Assembly: GCA_023453665.1 (NCBI GenBank)
Contig: JAEXTA010000206.1
Coordinates: forward strand, 1 to 24,987
Direction of reading: 5' to 3'
Length of the DNA: 24,987 nucleotides
Source of the DNA: Bacteroidota bacterium
GTDB lineage: Bacteria; Bacteroidota; Ignavibacteria; Ignavibacteriales; Ignavibacteriaceae
Both the position numbers and the translations under genes were made by a program. Shown piece by piece: positions 8,121 through 16,733 of this stretch; position 1 is the stretch's first letter, and each line of letters begins with the position of its first letter. The notes beneath the pieces are model-generated. The model was not told the DNA's origin. It saw only the letters and a program-made list of their open reading frames with translations, and did no database searches.

Positions 8121-9212
8121 TTGAACAATAAATTTATTTCCATATCCCGTCTCATCAATCAGAAAATCACTAAAACTGATTTTAAAACACCAAATGAATT
8201 GGTAAGCTGGATGGGAGCGATGCAGGCTCAGGATTATTCAATGGCGAAATGGGCAATTGGCGTAAGACTTCCCGGCTCAACGGATAAATCAATAGACAAT
8301 GCCGTAAGCAATGGTGAAATACTTCGAACTCATGTTCTAAGACCTACCTGGCATTTTGTTTCGCCGGAAGATATTCGCTGGATGCTAAAACTCACTGCGC
8401 CCAATATTAAATCATCAATGAAAGGTAGACATCATCAGATTGAACTGGATGATGCAACAATTAAAAAATCAATACGCATAATTGAGAAAGCGCTTAATAA
8501 AGGCGAACATCTTAAACGTGAAGTTTTAGTTGATTTACTTGAGAAGTCTGGAATACCGACAAATGATAACCGCGCTGCTCACATTTTTATGTTAGCTGAA
8601 CTCGATGGAATAATTTGCAGCGGAAAGATTGCCGGGAACAAACAAACATTTGCACTTCTTGATGAACGCATCCAGTCACAAAAGAATTTTTCCAAAGAAG
8701 AATCTTTAAAGCTGCTGGCGGTAAAATATTTTCAGAGTCACGGTCCCGCAACGCTGCAGGATTTTATCTGGTGGTCAGGATTGAGAACAGGTGATGCAAA
8801 ACATTCTCTTGAATTAGTTAAAAACGAATTTCTTTGTGTGAAAGTTGATCAGAATGAATACTGGTTTAAAGAGAAAGATTATGATAAAGAGAAAGAAGGT
8901 TTTAAAAATAAATCCTTAGTTTATTTATTGCCTGCGTATGATGAATTTTTAATTAGTTATAAGGATAGAAATGCTTCACTTCACCAGGTAAATAATCCTA
9001 AAACAATTTCCACAAACGGAATATTCAGACCGGTAATAGTTGTTAACGGACAGGTAGTTGGAATCTGGAGACGAACAACTAATAAAAATAAAACTATGAT
9101 AGAGGTTGAGTTCTTTTCTCCTCCAGACAAAGGATTGCAGGCTAAAATTCAAAACTACATCAGTCAACTAAAATCATTTTTATTAAAAGAGATTGAAATA
9201 AAAATCTTTTAA
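8121..9212 (+). CDS. Winged-helix HTH_42-family protein
   Basis: A 363-residue protein of the winged-helix DNA-binding family HTH_42 (PF06224, which includes E. coli YcaQ). Family hallmarks are seen in order: an N-terminal ISISRLINQKI start, LVSWMGAMQAQDYSMAKWAIG, GEILRTHVLRPTWHFVSPEDIRWM, then later GPATLQDFIWWSGL and LVYLLPAYDEFLISYKDR, and near the end the VVGIWRR turn. Characterised relatives act in DNA damage responses and interstrand crosslink repair as DNA glycosylases, so a nucleic-acid role is likely, though substrate is unproved. The first plausible codon is TTG at 8121, but AAAAAGGAAT lies about 17 bases upstream, too far; an ATC at 8109 in the same frame would be better spaced (see findings). 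Free-standing. Confidence 0.85.
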   Translation: MNNKFISISRLINQKITKTDFKTPNELVSWMGAMQAQDYSMAKWAIGVRLPGSTDKSIDNAVSNGEILRTHVLRPTWHFVSPEDIRWMLKLTAPNIKSSMKGRHHQIELDDATIKKSIRIIEKALNKGEHLKREVLVDLLEKSGIPTNDNRAAHIFMLAELDGIICSGKIAGNKQTFALLDERIQSQKNFSKEESLKLLAVKYFQSHGPATLQDFIWWSGLRTGDAKHSLELVKNEFLCVKVDQNEYWFKEKDYDKEKEGFKNKSLVYLLPAYDEFLISYKDRNASLHQVNNPKTISTNGIFRPVIVVNGQVVGIWRRTTNKNKTMIEVEFFSPPDKGLQAKIQNYISQLKSFLLKEIEIKIF

Positions 9213-9377
9213 CATCAATTCATTACTTACCGCCTGTCAAAAAGTTATTAAATATTCTTGAGACTGATTATTTTTTTTCGTTGGTTTGAGTGTCTGATTA
9301 ATTTCTTTTTGACCCCGATATTTCAGGAGCCTGATCCTTTATAGAAAAACATTATTTCTAACTAACCCGGAGGATGT
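9213..9377. other. AT-rich intergenic region
   Basis: A 165-bp gap between the HTH_42 gene and the STAS-like gene. There is a T-run (about 9271-9278) but no strong hairpin in front of it. The right end holds the good ribosome site CCCGGAGG for the next gene. Confidence 0.35.
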
Positions 9378-9755
9378 ATGGAGTATGAAATAAAACTTTC
9401 CGAATCCCGCAGTTATGTAATTGTCAAAGTATTCAATAATATGACTACTGAAAAAGGACAGGTTACAGCTATTGAATCCAAAAAACTTGCCGACCAGCAC
9501 AACCTGAAAAAATATCTTTATGATGTACGAAATGCTCCGAATGTTGAATCGGCTGCTTCAAATTATAATTTTGCCTACAAAGGTATGCCAAAGTTAGGCG
9601 ATGAACGCCAAACGAAAGTTGCATTACTTACATCTCCCGGTGATGAAACACACGATTTTCTTGTCACTGTAATGACCAACGCCGGTTATAACGTAAAAAT
9701 CTTTACAAAGGAAACTGAAGCAGTGACATGGCTTGACAGTAAATCATCACATTGA
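9378..9755 (+). CDS. Small SpoIIAA/STAS-like protein
   Basis: A 125-residue soluble protein. The pattern YEIKLSESRSYVIVKVFNNMTTEKG, then a helix (VTAIESKKLADQHNLKKYLYDVRNAP), then KVALLTSPGDETHDFLVTVMTNAGYNVKIFTKETEAVTWL, matches the strand-helix order of stand-alone SpoIIAA/STAS-like proteins, in which the C-terminal half ends with an 'f.d.e.A..WL' helix. Such proteins often act as binding or anti-anti-sigma-like partners, but many are orphans. CGGAGG just before the ATG at 9378 is the best ribosome site in this part of the window. It is the last gene before the carotenoid operon (136 bp gap), so it may be a separate transcript; a regulatory link to carotenoids is only possible, not shown. 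Confidence 0.6.
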   Translation: MEYEIKLSESRSYVIVKVFNNMTTEKGQVTAIESKKLADQHNLKKYLYDVRNAPNVESAASNYNFAYKGMPKLGDERQTKVALLTSPGDETHDFLVTVMTNAGYNVKIFTKETEAVTWLDSKSSH

Positions 9756-9891
9756 TTTTCAAATTTTGAATTGAACCCAGTCTTAATTTTGTCAGTTTTA
9801 TTTTAGAAGAATATTACCCAATAAAAGCACTTTTTGAGGGAACTAAATCCCTAAAATTTTCGTTTAGCTATAAAATGACTAATATGTTTAT
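9756..9891 (+). promoter_or_regulatory. Leader/promoter region of the carotenoid operon
   Basis: The 136 bp before the first carotenoid gene must carry the promoter, as the following nine genes leave no room for another strong one. An interrupted inverted repeat is visible at 9832-9856: TTTT-G-AGGGA-ACTAAA-TCCCT-A-AAA, giving AGGGA/TCCCT arms (9837-9841, 9848-9852) flanked by T- and A-runs. It could be an operator or a weak hairpin. There is no good Shine-Dalgarno before the ATG at 9892, so translation of the first gene may be leaderless-like or low. Confidence 0.35.
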
Positions 9892-11373
9892 ATGAAAACA
9901 GCAATTATAATAGGTGCCGGTCTTGGCGGATTATCGACAGCTTTAAGGCTCATTAAAGATGGCTACAAGGTAACCATAATTGAAAAACACCATCAGGCCG
10001 GGGGCAGACTCAATCAACTTAAGCTTGAGGGATTTACATTTGATGTTGGTCCGTCATTTATGAGTATGAGTTATGAACTTGATGAATTATTCAAAAGTTG
10101 TGGTATTAAAAATCCTGTTAAGTTACGTGAGCTTGATCCGCTTTACCAGGTTTTCTTTGAAGGTAAAGAAAAACCATATCTCATCTGGAAAGACTTAAAT
10201 AAACTTGAAAATGAGTTCAAAGATATTGAACCTCATCTTGCTTTAAAGGTTGAACGTTACCTGTCAAAAGCAGGGGAGTTTTTTCATGACACTGAAGATA
10301 AAGTTGTAAAATCAAATTATGATAGCCTTGCTGAATATCTTTATGCATTAACCAAAGTACCCATGAAGCATCTTCCTTACTTATTCAGAAATATGTGGAG
10401 TGAGGTTGAAAAGAATTTTTCTTCCAATGAAGTCAGAATAATTTTTTCTTTAGTCGCATTTTTTCTTGGAGCAACACCGTTTCAAACCCCGGCAATTTAT
10501 TCGTTACTTAATTATACAGAAATGAAACACAATGGTTACTGGGCTGTTGAAGGCGGTATGTACAGGCTTGTGGAAGAACTTGTAAAAATTTTAACCGAAA
10601 AAAATGTAGAGTTTGTATTTAACACAGAAATTGTCGGTGTTGATTCATCAAACGGCAGATTAAATACACTTGTTGACAATCATGGTAACAAATGGTCAGC
10701 GGATATTTTTATTTCAAATTCTGATGCGGCATCATTCAGAGGTAAAGTTCTTAACAGGAAAAAATTTACCGAAGACAAATTAGATAAAATTGAATGGACA
10801 CTTGCACCGTTTACAATTTATCTCGGAGTTAAAGGCAGGATTGATAAACTTCATCATCATAATTATTTCCTTGGAAGTAATTTCAGAGCCTATGCAGATA
10901 AAATATTTACTTCGTCGATAAGCCCGCAGAAACCATATTATTATGTTAATGCACTTTCGAAATCTGAACCTGCATCAGCACCAGAAGGATGTGAAAATAT
11001 TTTTATTCTTTGTCCCGTGCCGGACCGTAGATTTAAGAATAACTGGGATGATAAAGAGGAACTTGCAGACAATATTATCAATGATCTTTCTATGAGGACC
11101 GGGTTTGATATCAGCTCAAACCTGATGGTCAAAAAAATTCTTACTCCTGTTGATTGGGAGAATAAATTCAATTTGTACAAAGGTTCAGGGCTTGGGCTCG
11201 CTCACGGTATGATGCAGGTCGGCGCATTCAGACCAAAGAATAAAGATGAGCATTTCCCTAACCTTTACTATGTAGGTGCATCAACAACGCCAGGTACAGG
11301 TTTGCCGATGGTAATTATTAGTTCTAAATTAGTAACAGAAAGAATCAAAACTGATCATGGACATTTATCATAA
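9892..11373 (+). CDS. crtI: Phytoene desaturase (CrtI type)
   Basis: A 493-residue FAD-dependent carotenoid desaturase/isomerase. The N-terminal dinucleotide motif IIIGAGLGGLSTALRL (G8, G10, G13) ends at E31, and the family's AGGRLNQL and FDVGPSFM stretches follow. The middle FFLGATPFQTPAIYSLLNYTEM...VEGGMYRLVEEL and the C-terminal FPNLYYVGASTTPGTGLPMV are CrtI hallmarks. Phytoene to lycopene is the expected reaction, on the cytoplasmic membrane. Of the two desaturase-type genes here this is the one next to crtB, overlapping it by 17 bp, and its sequence lacks the CrtD-type GPTLLTM stretch, so I assign it as the phytoene desaturase rather than the 3,4-desaturase. First gene of the carotenoid operon. 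Confidence 0.85.
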   Translation: MKTAIIIGAGLGGLSTALRLIKDGYKVTIIEKHHQAGGRLNQLKLEGFTFDVGPSFMSMSYELDELFKSCGIKNPVKLRELDPLYQVFFEGKEKPYLIWKDLNKLENEFKDIEPHLALKVERYLSKAGEFFHDTEDKVVKSNYDSLAEYLYALTKVPMKHLPYLFRNMWSEVEKNFSSNEVRIIFSLVAFFLGATPFQTPAIYSLLNYTEMKHNGYWAVEGGMYRLVEELVKILTEKNVEFVFNTEIVGVDSSNGRLNTLVDNHGNKWSADIFISNSDAASFRGKVLNRKKFTEDKLDKIEWTLAPFTIYLGVKGRIDKLHHHNYFLGSNFRAYADKIFTSSISPQKPYYYVNALSKSEPASAPEGCENIFILCPVPDRRFKNNWDDKEELADNIINDLSMRTGFDISSNLMVKKILTPVDWENKFNLYKGSGLGLAHGMMQVGAFRPKNKDEHFPNLYYVGASTTPGTGLPMVIISSKLVTERIKTDHGHLS

Positions 11374-12196
11374 AACAACTTTTAAAATCAGCAAAGTAAT
11401 AACAAGGAATTACAGCACATCATTTAGCCTTGGTATACAGGCATTTGCACCTGAATTCCGTGACGCTATTTATGCTGTTTATGGTTATGTACGTCTAGCG
11501 GATGAAATTGTTGACAGCTTTCATGGATTTGATAAACAGCAGTTACTTACTGATTTCAGAATTGAAACTATAAAAGCTATAGAAACCGGTCTTTCAACAA
11601 ATCCGGTGATAAATGCTTTTCAGAAAACTGTGAATGATTATAAAATTGATTTGGAATACATAACAAAATTTCTTGACAGTATGGAAATGGATCTGAGTAA
11701 TAATTATTACGAAAAGGATCATTACAATACCTACGTTTATGGTTCTGCAGAAGTTGTTGGTTTGATGTGTTTAAAAGTTTTTTGTGATAAGAATGAAAAA
11801 TTATTTGAAGAATTGATATATCCGGCAAGATGTCTTGGCTCAGCATTTCAAAAAGTAAATTTTCTGCGCGATATTAAAAGTGATATCGAAGAACGTGGAA
11901 GAATATATTTGCCGGGTGTGGAAAAACTTCATCATATTGATGATGCAAATAAAATGAAACTCGAGGATGATATCGAAAAAGAATTTCATGAAGCTTTAAC
12001 AGGAATTAAGAAACTACCCGGTGGAGTAAGACTTGGTGTTTACTCTGCTTATCTATACTATTGGGTATTATTCCGGAAAATTAAAAAGTTAAAAGCTAAA
12101 GATCTGCTAAAAGGAAGAGTCAGGGTTTCAAACATTACAAAGTTTGGATTGTTTCTAAAATCACTCGTCGAAGTTAAAATATTGAAGACTACCTGA
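11357..12196 (+). CDS. crtB: Phytoene synthase CrtB
   Basis: A 279-residue member of the squalene/phytoene synthase family. The first aspartate-rich motif is RLADEIVDSF (D49, D53) after AVYGYVR; the second is QKVNFLRDIKSDIEERGRIYLP (N168, R171, D172, D176). Both match Mg2+-diphosphate binding in phytoene synthases, and CrtI and the cyclase are next door, so head-to-head condensation of two GGPP to phytoene (15-cis) is the expected reaction, not squalene synthesis. Length is typical. The ATG lies inside the end of crtI (17-bp overlap). GGPP synthase is not in the window and must be encoded elsewhere. The next gene starts on the base after the stop codon. Confidence 0.92.
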   Translation: MDIYHKTTFKISKVITRNYSTSFSLGIQAFAPEFRDAIYAVYGYVRLADEIVDSFHGFDKQQLLTDFRIETIKAIETGLSTNPVINAFQKTVNDYKIDLEYITKFLDSMEMDLSNNYYEKDHYNTYVYGSAEVVGLMCLKVFCDKNEKLFEELIYPARCLGSAFQKVNFLRDIKSDIEERGRIYLPGVEKLHHIDDANKMKLEDDIEKEFHEALTGIKKLPGGVRLGVYSAYLYYWVLFRKIKKLKAKDLLKGRVRVSNITKFGLFLKSLVEVKILKTT

Positions 12197-12781
12197 ATGA
12201 GTTTTATAAAATTATTTGTTCTTTTATTCCTGCTGACAGGAAGCGCGTTTAAGATAATTCCGGCTGAAGGTATATCAGGCAGAGACACAGCACTAATCAA
12301 TTATATCCGTACTTCGTTTTATGAAGCTATAGAAGACGAAGATAAAACTTATGCTCTCGAAAAATTCATCATTAAGAAATTTTCAAATGACCAGACCAAA
12401 TACGACCCTGTTATTCTTGCATATTTTGGCGCAGTTGAAGCCTTAAAAGGAAAACATGCCTTCAATCCATTCTCCAAATTAAACCACGTTATTAGAGCTT
12501 TAGATATTATTGAAGTTGCTGTCAAAAAAGAACCTCGCAGCCTGGAAATCCGTTTTGTAAGATTTTCCATTCTACATCATCTTCCAGGAATACTTGGTTA
12601 TGGAAGTGAACGCGATGAAGATCTTGAAATGATCTGCAATCTTCTAAAAGAAAAGAATTATTCTGAGGTCGATACTGAACTTCAACAAGGAATAATTCAG
12701 TTTATGTTAGACAGTGAAAGACTGACCGAAAAACAAACTAACGAGCTAAAAATAATTGCAGTATCACTTGCCGGTAAATGA
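12197..12781 (+). CDS. Secreted protein of unknown function inside the carotenoid operon
   Basis: A 194-residue protein I do not recognise. It begins with a signal-peptide-like segment (LFVLLFLLTGSAFKIIPAEG), then reads as largely helical and charged: ALINYIRTSFYEAIEDEDKTY, KFNPFSKLNHVIRAL-type runs, EPRSLEIRFVRFSILHHLPGILGYGSERDEDLEM and a final EKQTNELKIIAVSLAGK. The helical look with RxxRF and HHLP motifs suggests TPR-like helices, without proof. Its placement is tight: ATG directly follows the crtB stop and its TGA overlaps the ATG of the cyclase gene (ATGA). It therefore sits in the middle of the pathway genes and is very likely expressed with them. A role in carotenoid or membrane carrier function is inference only. 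Confidence 0.75.
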   Translation: MSFIKLFVLLFLLTGSAFKIIPAEGISGRDTALINYIRTSFYEAIEDEDKTYALEKFIIKKFSNDQTKYDPVILAYFGAVEALKGKHAFNPFSKLNHVIRALDIIEVAVKKEPRSLEIRFVRFSILHHLPGILGYGSERDEDLEMICNLLKEKNYSEVDTELQQGIIQFMLDSERLTEKQTNELKIIAVSLAGK

Positions 12782-13473
12782 GCACCTACCTTGTTATCAA
12801 TTTGTTGATAGTAATCGTACCATTACTTTTTTCATTTGAAAAAAAAATCCGGTTCCACACAAAAATAACTTCTTATCTTTTTTCAGTCGCGATTGTCAGC
12901 CCGGTTTTTATTATTTGGGATATGATAGCAACATCACGCGGAGACTGGGCTTTTAATCCTGAACATATATCTTCATTGATTATTTACAATCTGCCGATCG
13001 ATGAAATACTATTCTTCTTCACAGTTCCATATAGTTGTCTTTTCATTTATGAAACTGTCTCTTTCTATATTTTGCAAAAAGAACTTTCTATAAATCCAGT
13101 TATTCTCAAAGTAGTTGCTTTAGTTCTGGTTTTATCAGCACTTATATTCATCGATCGGTATTACACCGCAACTGTTTTACTATTCACAGCAGCATTCCTG
13201 GTTATTAGCGTTTTCTTTTTTTCGCAAATTATTAAATTAAAATTATACTGGATCACAATTGCTATTACTTTTATTCCGTTTCTTATATTTAACTTTGTAT
13301 TAACATATATTCCGGTTGTTATTTATTCAGATGAAGCGATATGGGGTATAAAATTAATTACTATCCCGGTAGAAGACTTTTTTTATTCTTATTCGATGAT
13401 TTCATTCTGGATTTTGATTTATTTACTGCGAGAAAATAAAATTAAACTACGTTTACTATTTTCTAAACGTTAG
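12778..13473 (+). CDS. crtYcd: Lycopene cyclase, fused heterodimer type (CrtYcd)
   Basis: A 231-residue integral membrane protein with about seven helices and two copies of the lycopene cyclase domain fold found as separate CrtYc/CrtYd subunits in actinobacteria and fused in Bacteroidota. Repeat one: WDMIATSRGDWAFNP then LPIDEILFFFTVPYSCLFIYE (P73-I-D-E76). Repeat two: DEAIWGIKLITIPVEDFFYS (P197, E199, D200). The PxE(D) residues are the signature of this cyclase class, which needs no FAD, unlike CrtY/CrtL. It would add the beta-ionone ring to one end of lycopene. With a CruF hydratase and CrtD downstream, the other end is likely left acyclic, giving a monocyclic product. The ATG overlaps the preceding stop by 4 bases. 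Confidence 0.85.
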   Translation: MSTYLVINLLIVIVPLLFSFEKKIRFHTKITSYLFSVAIVSPVFIIWDMIATSRGDWAFNPEHISSLIIYNLPIDEILFFFTVPYSCLFIYETVSFYILQKELSINPVILKVVALVLVLSALIFIDRYYTATVLLFTAAFLVISVFFFSQIIKLKLYWITIAITFIPFLIFNFVLTYIPVVIYSDEAIWGIKLITIPVEDFFYSYSMISFWILIYLLRENKIKLRLLFSKR

Positions 13474-13486
13474 GTCTTTGTCTAAA

Positions 13487-14989
13487 ATGTCAAAAGGTGT
13501 CAGAACAGCTGTAATTGGCGCAGGTTTAGGCGGGTTATCTGCAGCCATTAGAATTGCATCAGCCGGTTTTCCGGTCGATGTTTATGAACAGAACAGTATT
13601 GCCGGAGGTAAGGCAAATATAGTATCCGGTGATGGTTTTGTTTTTGATTCGGGACCTACTCTGCTTACAATGAATCATGTTATTGAAGAGTTATTTTCCT
13701 CTGCCGGTGAAAAGATGAAGGACCATATCAGGCTTCATCATATGAAAATTATCTGCAGATATTTTTATCCTGACAATACTGTGCTTGATGCTTATTCAGA
13801 CCGACAAAAGTTTAGTGATGAAGTTTTAAAGAAAAAACTTGATAAGCCATCAGATCTTTACAAATACCTGGATTACTGTGAAAAAATTTATTCACTCGCG
13901 GGAGAACTCTTTTTATTTAATGATCTTCATTCTGTCAAATCTTATTTGAGTAAAAATGCAATTAAAGCTTTGTTCAGTTTAAAAAGTCTTGATTCATTCA
14001 GGACTATGCACAATGCAAATGCTTCTTTTTTTAAAGACACCAAACTGGTTCAATTGTTTGACCGTTACGCGACTTATAACGGCTCCAACCCATATGAAGC
14101 CCCTGCTACCCTGAACATAATCCCGCATGTTGAATTTAATCTTGGCAGTTATGTTGTCAAAGAAGGTATGCGCAAACTCCCCGAAAAATTGAAAGAAATT
14201 GCCGAAAGAAAAGGCGTGAGATTTTTCTTCAATTCAACCGTAGAAAAAATTCTGCTTCATGAAAACAATATACTTGGTATCAGGGTTGACGGTCTTGAAA
14301 TACCATATGACAGAGTGATCTCTAATGCCGATGTATCAAACACTTACAACAACTTATTAATGAACGGACATAAACTTCCTGTTTACAAAACAAATAAGAT
14401 TGATCCTTCACTTTCGGGAATTGTTTTTTATTGGGGTGTACAGGGAAATTCCGATGTACTTGAAACTCATAACATTTTGTTTTCTTCAAACTATTTAAAA
14501 GAATTTGATGATATTTTCAAAAGACGTTCGATTCCTGAAGAGCCGACAGTTTATATTTATATATCCTCTAAGTTTAACAAGGATGATGCCCCACCGGGTT
14601 GTGAAAACTGGTTTGTAATGATTAATGTACCTTATAACTCAGGACAGGATTGGGAAAAGGAAACCGCGGATGCAAGAGAGATTATTCTGAGAATTATAAA
14701 AAAACGTACCGGCATAGATATAAGCAGCAGAATAGTTTTTGAAAAATTTATGAATCCTTCAGACATTGAAAAAATGACGGGAAGCGACAGAGGAAGTATT
14801 TATGGTGTATCATCAAACAGCCGCACTTCTGCTTTTTTAAGACATGCCAATAAGTCCTCAAAGATAAACGGTTTGTTCTTTGCCGGAGGCAGTGTTCATC
14901 CCGGTGGCGGTATTCCACTAGTTATTTTATCAGGAAAAATTGCTTCGGATTTAGTTTTGAAAGAACTCAGGAATGAAAAACAATCATGA
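13487..14989 (+). CDS. crtD: CrtD-like carotenoid 3,4-desaturase
   Basis: A 500-residue CrtI-superfamily flavoprotein. TAVIGAGLGGLSAA (G11, G13, G16) starts it; GGKANIVSGDGFVFDSGPTLLTMNHVIEELF then matches the 'dsGPTvLTm...lF.saG.rl.dhv.l' pattern that CrtD (1-hydroxycarotenoid 3,4-desaturase) enzymes show and CrtI lacks, and the 'FYPDNTVLDAYSDR' follow-on fits too. The C-terminus (LFFAGGSVHPGGGIPLVILSG) is intact. Expected reaction: 3',4'-desaturation of the hydrated psi-end. Start chosen: ATG at 13487; a TTG at 13478 in frame would only add three residues and has no better ribosome site. It starts 13 bases after the cyclase stop and overlaps the acyltransferase gene by 4 bases. Confidence 0.8.
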   Translation: MSKGVRTAVIGAGLGGLSAAIRIASAGFPVDVYEQNSIAGGKANIVSGDGFVFDSGPTLLTMNHVIEELFSSAGEKMKDHIRLHHMKIICRYFYPDNTVLDAYSDRQKFSDEVLKKKLDKPSDLYKYLDYCEKIYSLAGELFLFNDLHSVKSYLSKNAIKALFSLKSLDSFRTMHNANASFFKDTKLVQLFDRYATYNGSNPYEAPATLNIIPHVEFNLGSYVVKEGMRKLPEKLKEIAERKGVRFFFNSTVEKILLHENNILGIRVDGLEIPYDRVISNADVSNTYNNLLMNGHKLPVYKTNKIDPSLSGIVFYWGVQGNSDVLETHNILFSSNYLKEFDDIFKRRSIPEEPTVYIYISSKFNKDDAPPGCENWFVMINVPYNSGQDWEKETADAREIILRIIKKRTGIDISSRIVFEKFMNPSDIEKMTGSDRGSIYGVSSNSRTSAFLRHANKSSKINGLFFAGGSVHPGGGIPLVILSGKIASDLVLKELRNEKQS

Positions 14990-15642
14990 TAAAAGCTGAG
15001 CATAAAAAATGGGCAAGAATTCTATATGACTTTTATATAACCCGGCTTCTTAAAAAGAATTTTAACCGTTTTCTTTTAACCAACAATTTTCCTCAGGTTG
15101 ATTCTCGCTCAACTTTAATTATCACACCTAATCATTTTTCCTGGTGGGATGGTTTTTTCGTTGATTACTATACCGGAAAATTTCTTGATAGAAAAATTTT
15201 TTTGCTGATGCTCGAAGAACAACTAAAACGTTTCTGGTTTTTCAGCAAGGTTGGAGCTTATTCAATAAATCCGGATAATCCCAAATCTATTTGGGAAACT
15301 CTTACATATAGTTCAAATATACTTAGCAACACTCGGAATTTTGTTGTCTTCTATCCACAGGGAAGAATAGAACCTTATGACAAAAGACCACCGGATTTAA
15401 AACCGGGTTTAGTGAAATTAATTGAAAGCATAAAATCAAAAACAGAGATAGTACCCCTGGCATTTAAAATTATTTATTCAAACAACAAAAAACCTGATGT
15501 AATTGTGCGGGCAGGTGAAAAGCTAATAATCGATAACGGCATAATCGAATTTGAAATGTTCAGTTCAGCATTTCTAAAAACCTTAAATGAACTTGATGAA
15601 TATTCGCTAACCGGTGATGAGAAAGACATATTTAAAAAATGA
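14986..15642 (+). CDS. PlsC-like acyltransferase
   Basis: A 218-residue 1-acylglycerol-3-phosphate acyltransferase-type protein. The catalytic HX4D motif is NHFSWWD (H50, D55), and block III-like FYPQGRIEPYDKRPPD (around 123-135) with KPGLVKLIE follows; EEQLKRFWFFSKVGAYSI is block II. It is shorter than housekeeping PlsC and lies in the carotenoid operon (ATGA overlap with crtD; next gene overlaps by 4 bases), so it most likely acylates the sugar of the carotenoid glycoside, as in salinixanthin and staphyloxanthin-type pigments. Acyl donor and specificity cannot be read from sequence. CrtO of staphylococci is a different family, so there is no named ortholog I would assert. Confidence 0.8.
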   Translation: MIKAEHKKWARILYDFYITRLLKKNFNRFLLTNNFPQVDSRSTLIITPNHFSWWDGFFVDYYTGKFLDRKIFLLMLEEQLKRFWFFSKVGAYSINPDNPKSIWETLTYSSNILSNTRNFVVFYPQGRIEPYDKRPPDLKPGLVKLIESIKSKTEIVPLAFKIIYSNNKKPDVIVRAGEKLIIDNGIIEFEMFSSAFLKTLNELDEYSLTGDEKDIFKK

Positions 15643-16733
15643 TTCTTTTCATAATATTAAGTTTTCCGGTTTTAGTAATGCTGTGCGTTTCTTTATATAA
15701 TTTAATTACTGATCCAACTTTCCGGTCAAATCGTTATACGTTAAAATCAAGTCCGCTTGTATCAGTTCTGATTCCTGCGCGAAATGAAGAAGAGAATATT
15801 GAGAAATGTCTCTTAAGTGTGTTGAAACAGACTTACACAAATATTGAAATATATGTGCTTAACGATTCTTCAACCGATAACACAGCCTTTATAGTACAAG
15901 AATTAAAAAAGAAATATTCGCAAATAAATCTTATTGAAGGAAAGCCAGTTAAAGAAGGATATAACGGAAAGAACTGGGCTTGTGCCCAGCTTTCAAAAAT
16001 AGCAGGCGGTGATCTGTTGTTGTTTATTGATTCGGATGTAACAATAGCACCTGAAACAATCGGCTTAGCAGTTAAGTATCACGAAAACGACAACGTTGAC
16101 GTTCTTAGTATTTTTCCTACACAGCGTCTTTCCAGTATTGGTGAATGGCTGGTTGTACCGTTAATGAATTGGATTTTACTGGCTTTCCTTCCTCTTAAAT
16201 TAATCTATTCTTCTAAAAATCAGTCTTTGATGGCAGCTAACGGACAATTTTTTATGTGGAAGAAAGAAGTTTACACAACTGTTGGCGGACACACGCTTGC
16301 AGCAAATGAACTTGTTGAGGATATGTTCCTTGCATCCAAGGCTAAACAAAATGGGTTTAAGGTGATGACTCTTCTTGGAGGTGAACTGGTTTTTTGCAGA
16401 ATGTATAAAACACTTCAGCAGGCTGTTGATGGTTATTCAAAAAACTTTTATCCCGGTTTTAAAATTTCAGCTTTAGCTTTTTTGTTATTGATTTTATTTC
16501 TGTTCTCTGTAAACATTTTACCATTTTATTTAATAACAGTGTTTGATTTTTATATCCTGCCAATTGCCGCCATATTGTTAACAAGAGTTTTAATTTCGCT
16601 GTTAAGCAGACAGAACCTATTAGTAAATCTGCTACTACATCCCTTCCAGATGTTGTTAATGTTATATACAGGTATAAATTCAATGTTTGCCTATCATAGT
16701 AAGAAAATAATTTGGAAAGGCAGAAAGGTTTAG
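15639..16733 (+). CDS. Family-2 glycosyltransferase, probably for carotenoid glycosylation
   Basis: A 364-residue GT2 enzyme with an N-terminal membrane segment (1-20), a GT-A domain and a C-terminal hydrophobic region (about 275-345, three helices). The nucleotide-sugar fold is clear: VSVLIPARNEEENIEKCLLSVLKQTY, then LNDSSTDNT, the metal-binding DSD (D131, D133) in LLLFIDSDVTIAPE, and LVEDMFLASKAKQNGF with the acceptor ED near 233. This is the CrtQ/CruG style of carotenoid glycosyltransferase. Its position between the acyltransferase and the CruF gene supports addition of a sugar to the carotenoid 1' or 2' hydroxyl. The sugar cannot be predicted. ATGA-type overlap with the upstream gene; downstream the CruF reading frame overlaps by 22 bases if its TTG start is used. 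Confidence 0.85.
   Translation: MILFIILSFPVLVMLCVSLYNLITDPTFRSNRYTLKSSPLVSVLIPARNEEENIEKCLLSVLKQTYTNIEIYVLNDSSTDNTAFIVQELKKKYSQINLIEGKPVKEGYNGKNWACAQLSKIAGGDLLLFIDSDVTIAPETIGLAVKYHENDNVDVLSIFPTQRLSSIGEWLVVPLMNWILLAFLPLKLIYSSKNQSLMAANGQFFMWKKEVYTTVGGHTLAANELVEDMFLASKAKQNGFKVMTLLGGELVFCRMYKTLQQAVDGYSKNFYPGFKISALAFLLLILFLFSVNILPFYLITVFDFYILPIAAILLTRVLISLLSRQNLLVNLLLHPFQMLLMLYTGINSMFAYHSKKIIWKGRKV

Noticed and set aside
9892..14989. crtI and crtD as a recent tandem duplication
   Set aside because: The two proteins share only the superfamily motifs; internal sequences differ widely and each carries its own subfamily marks.
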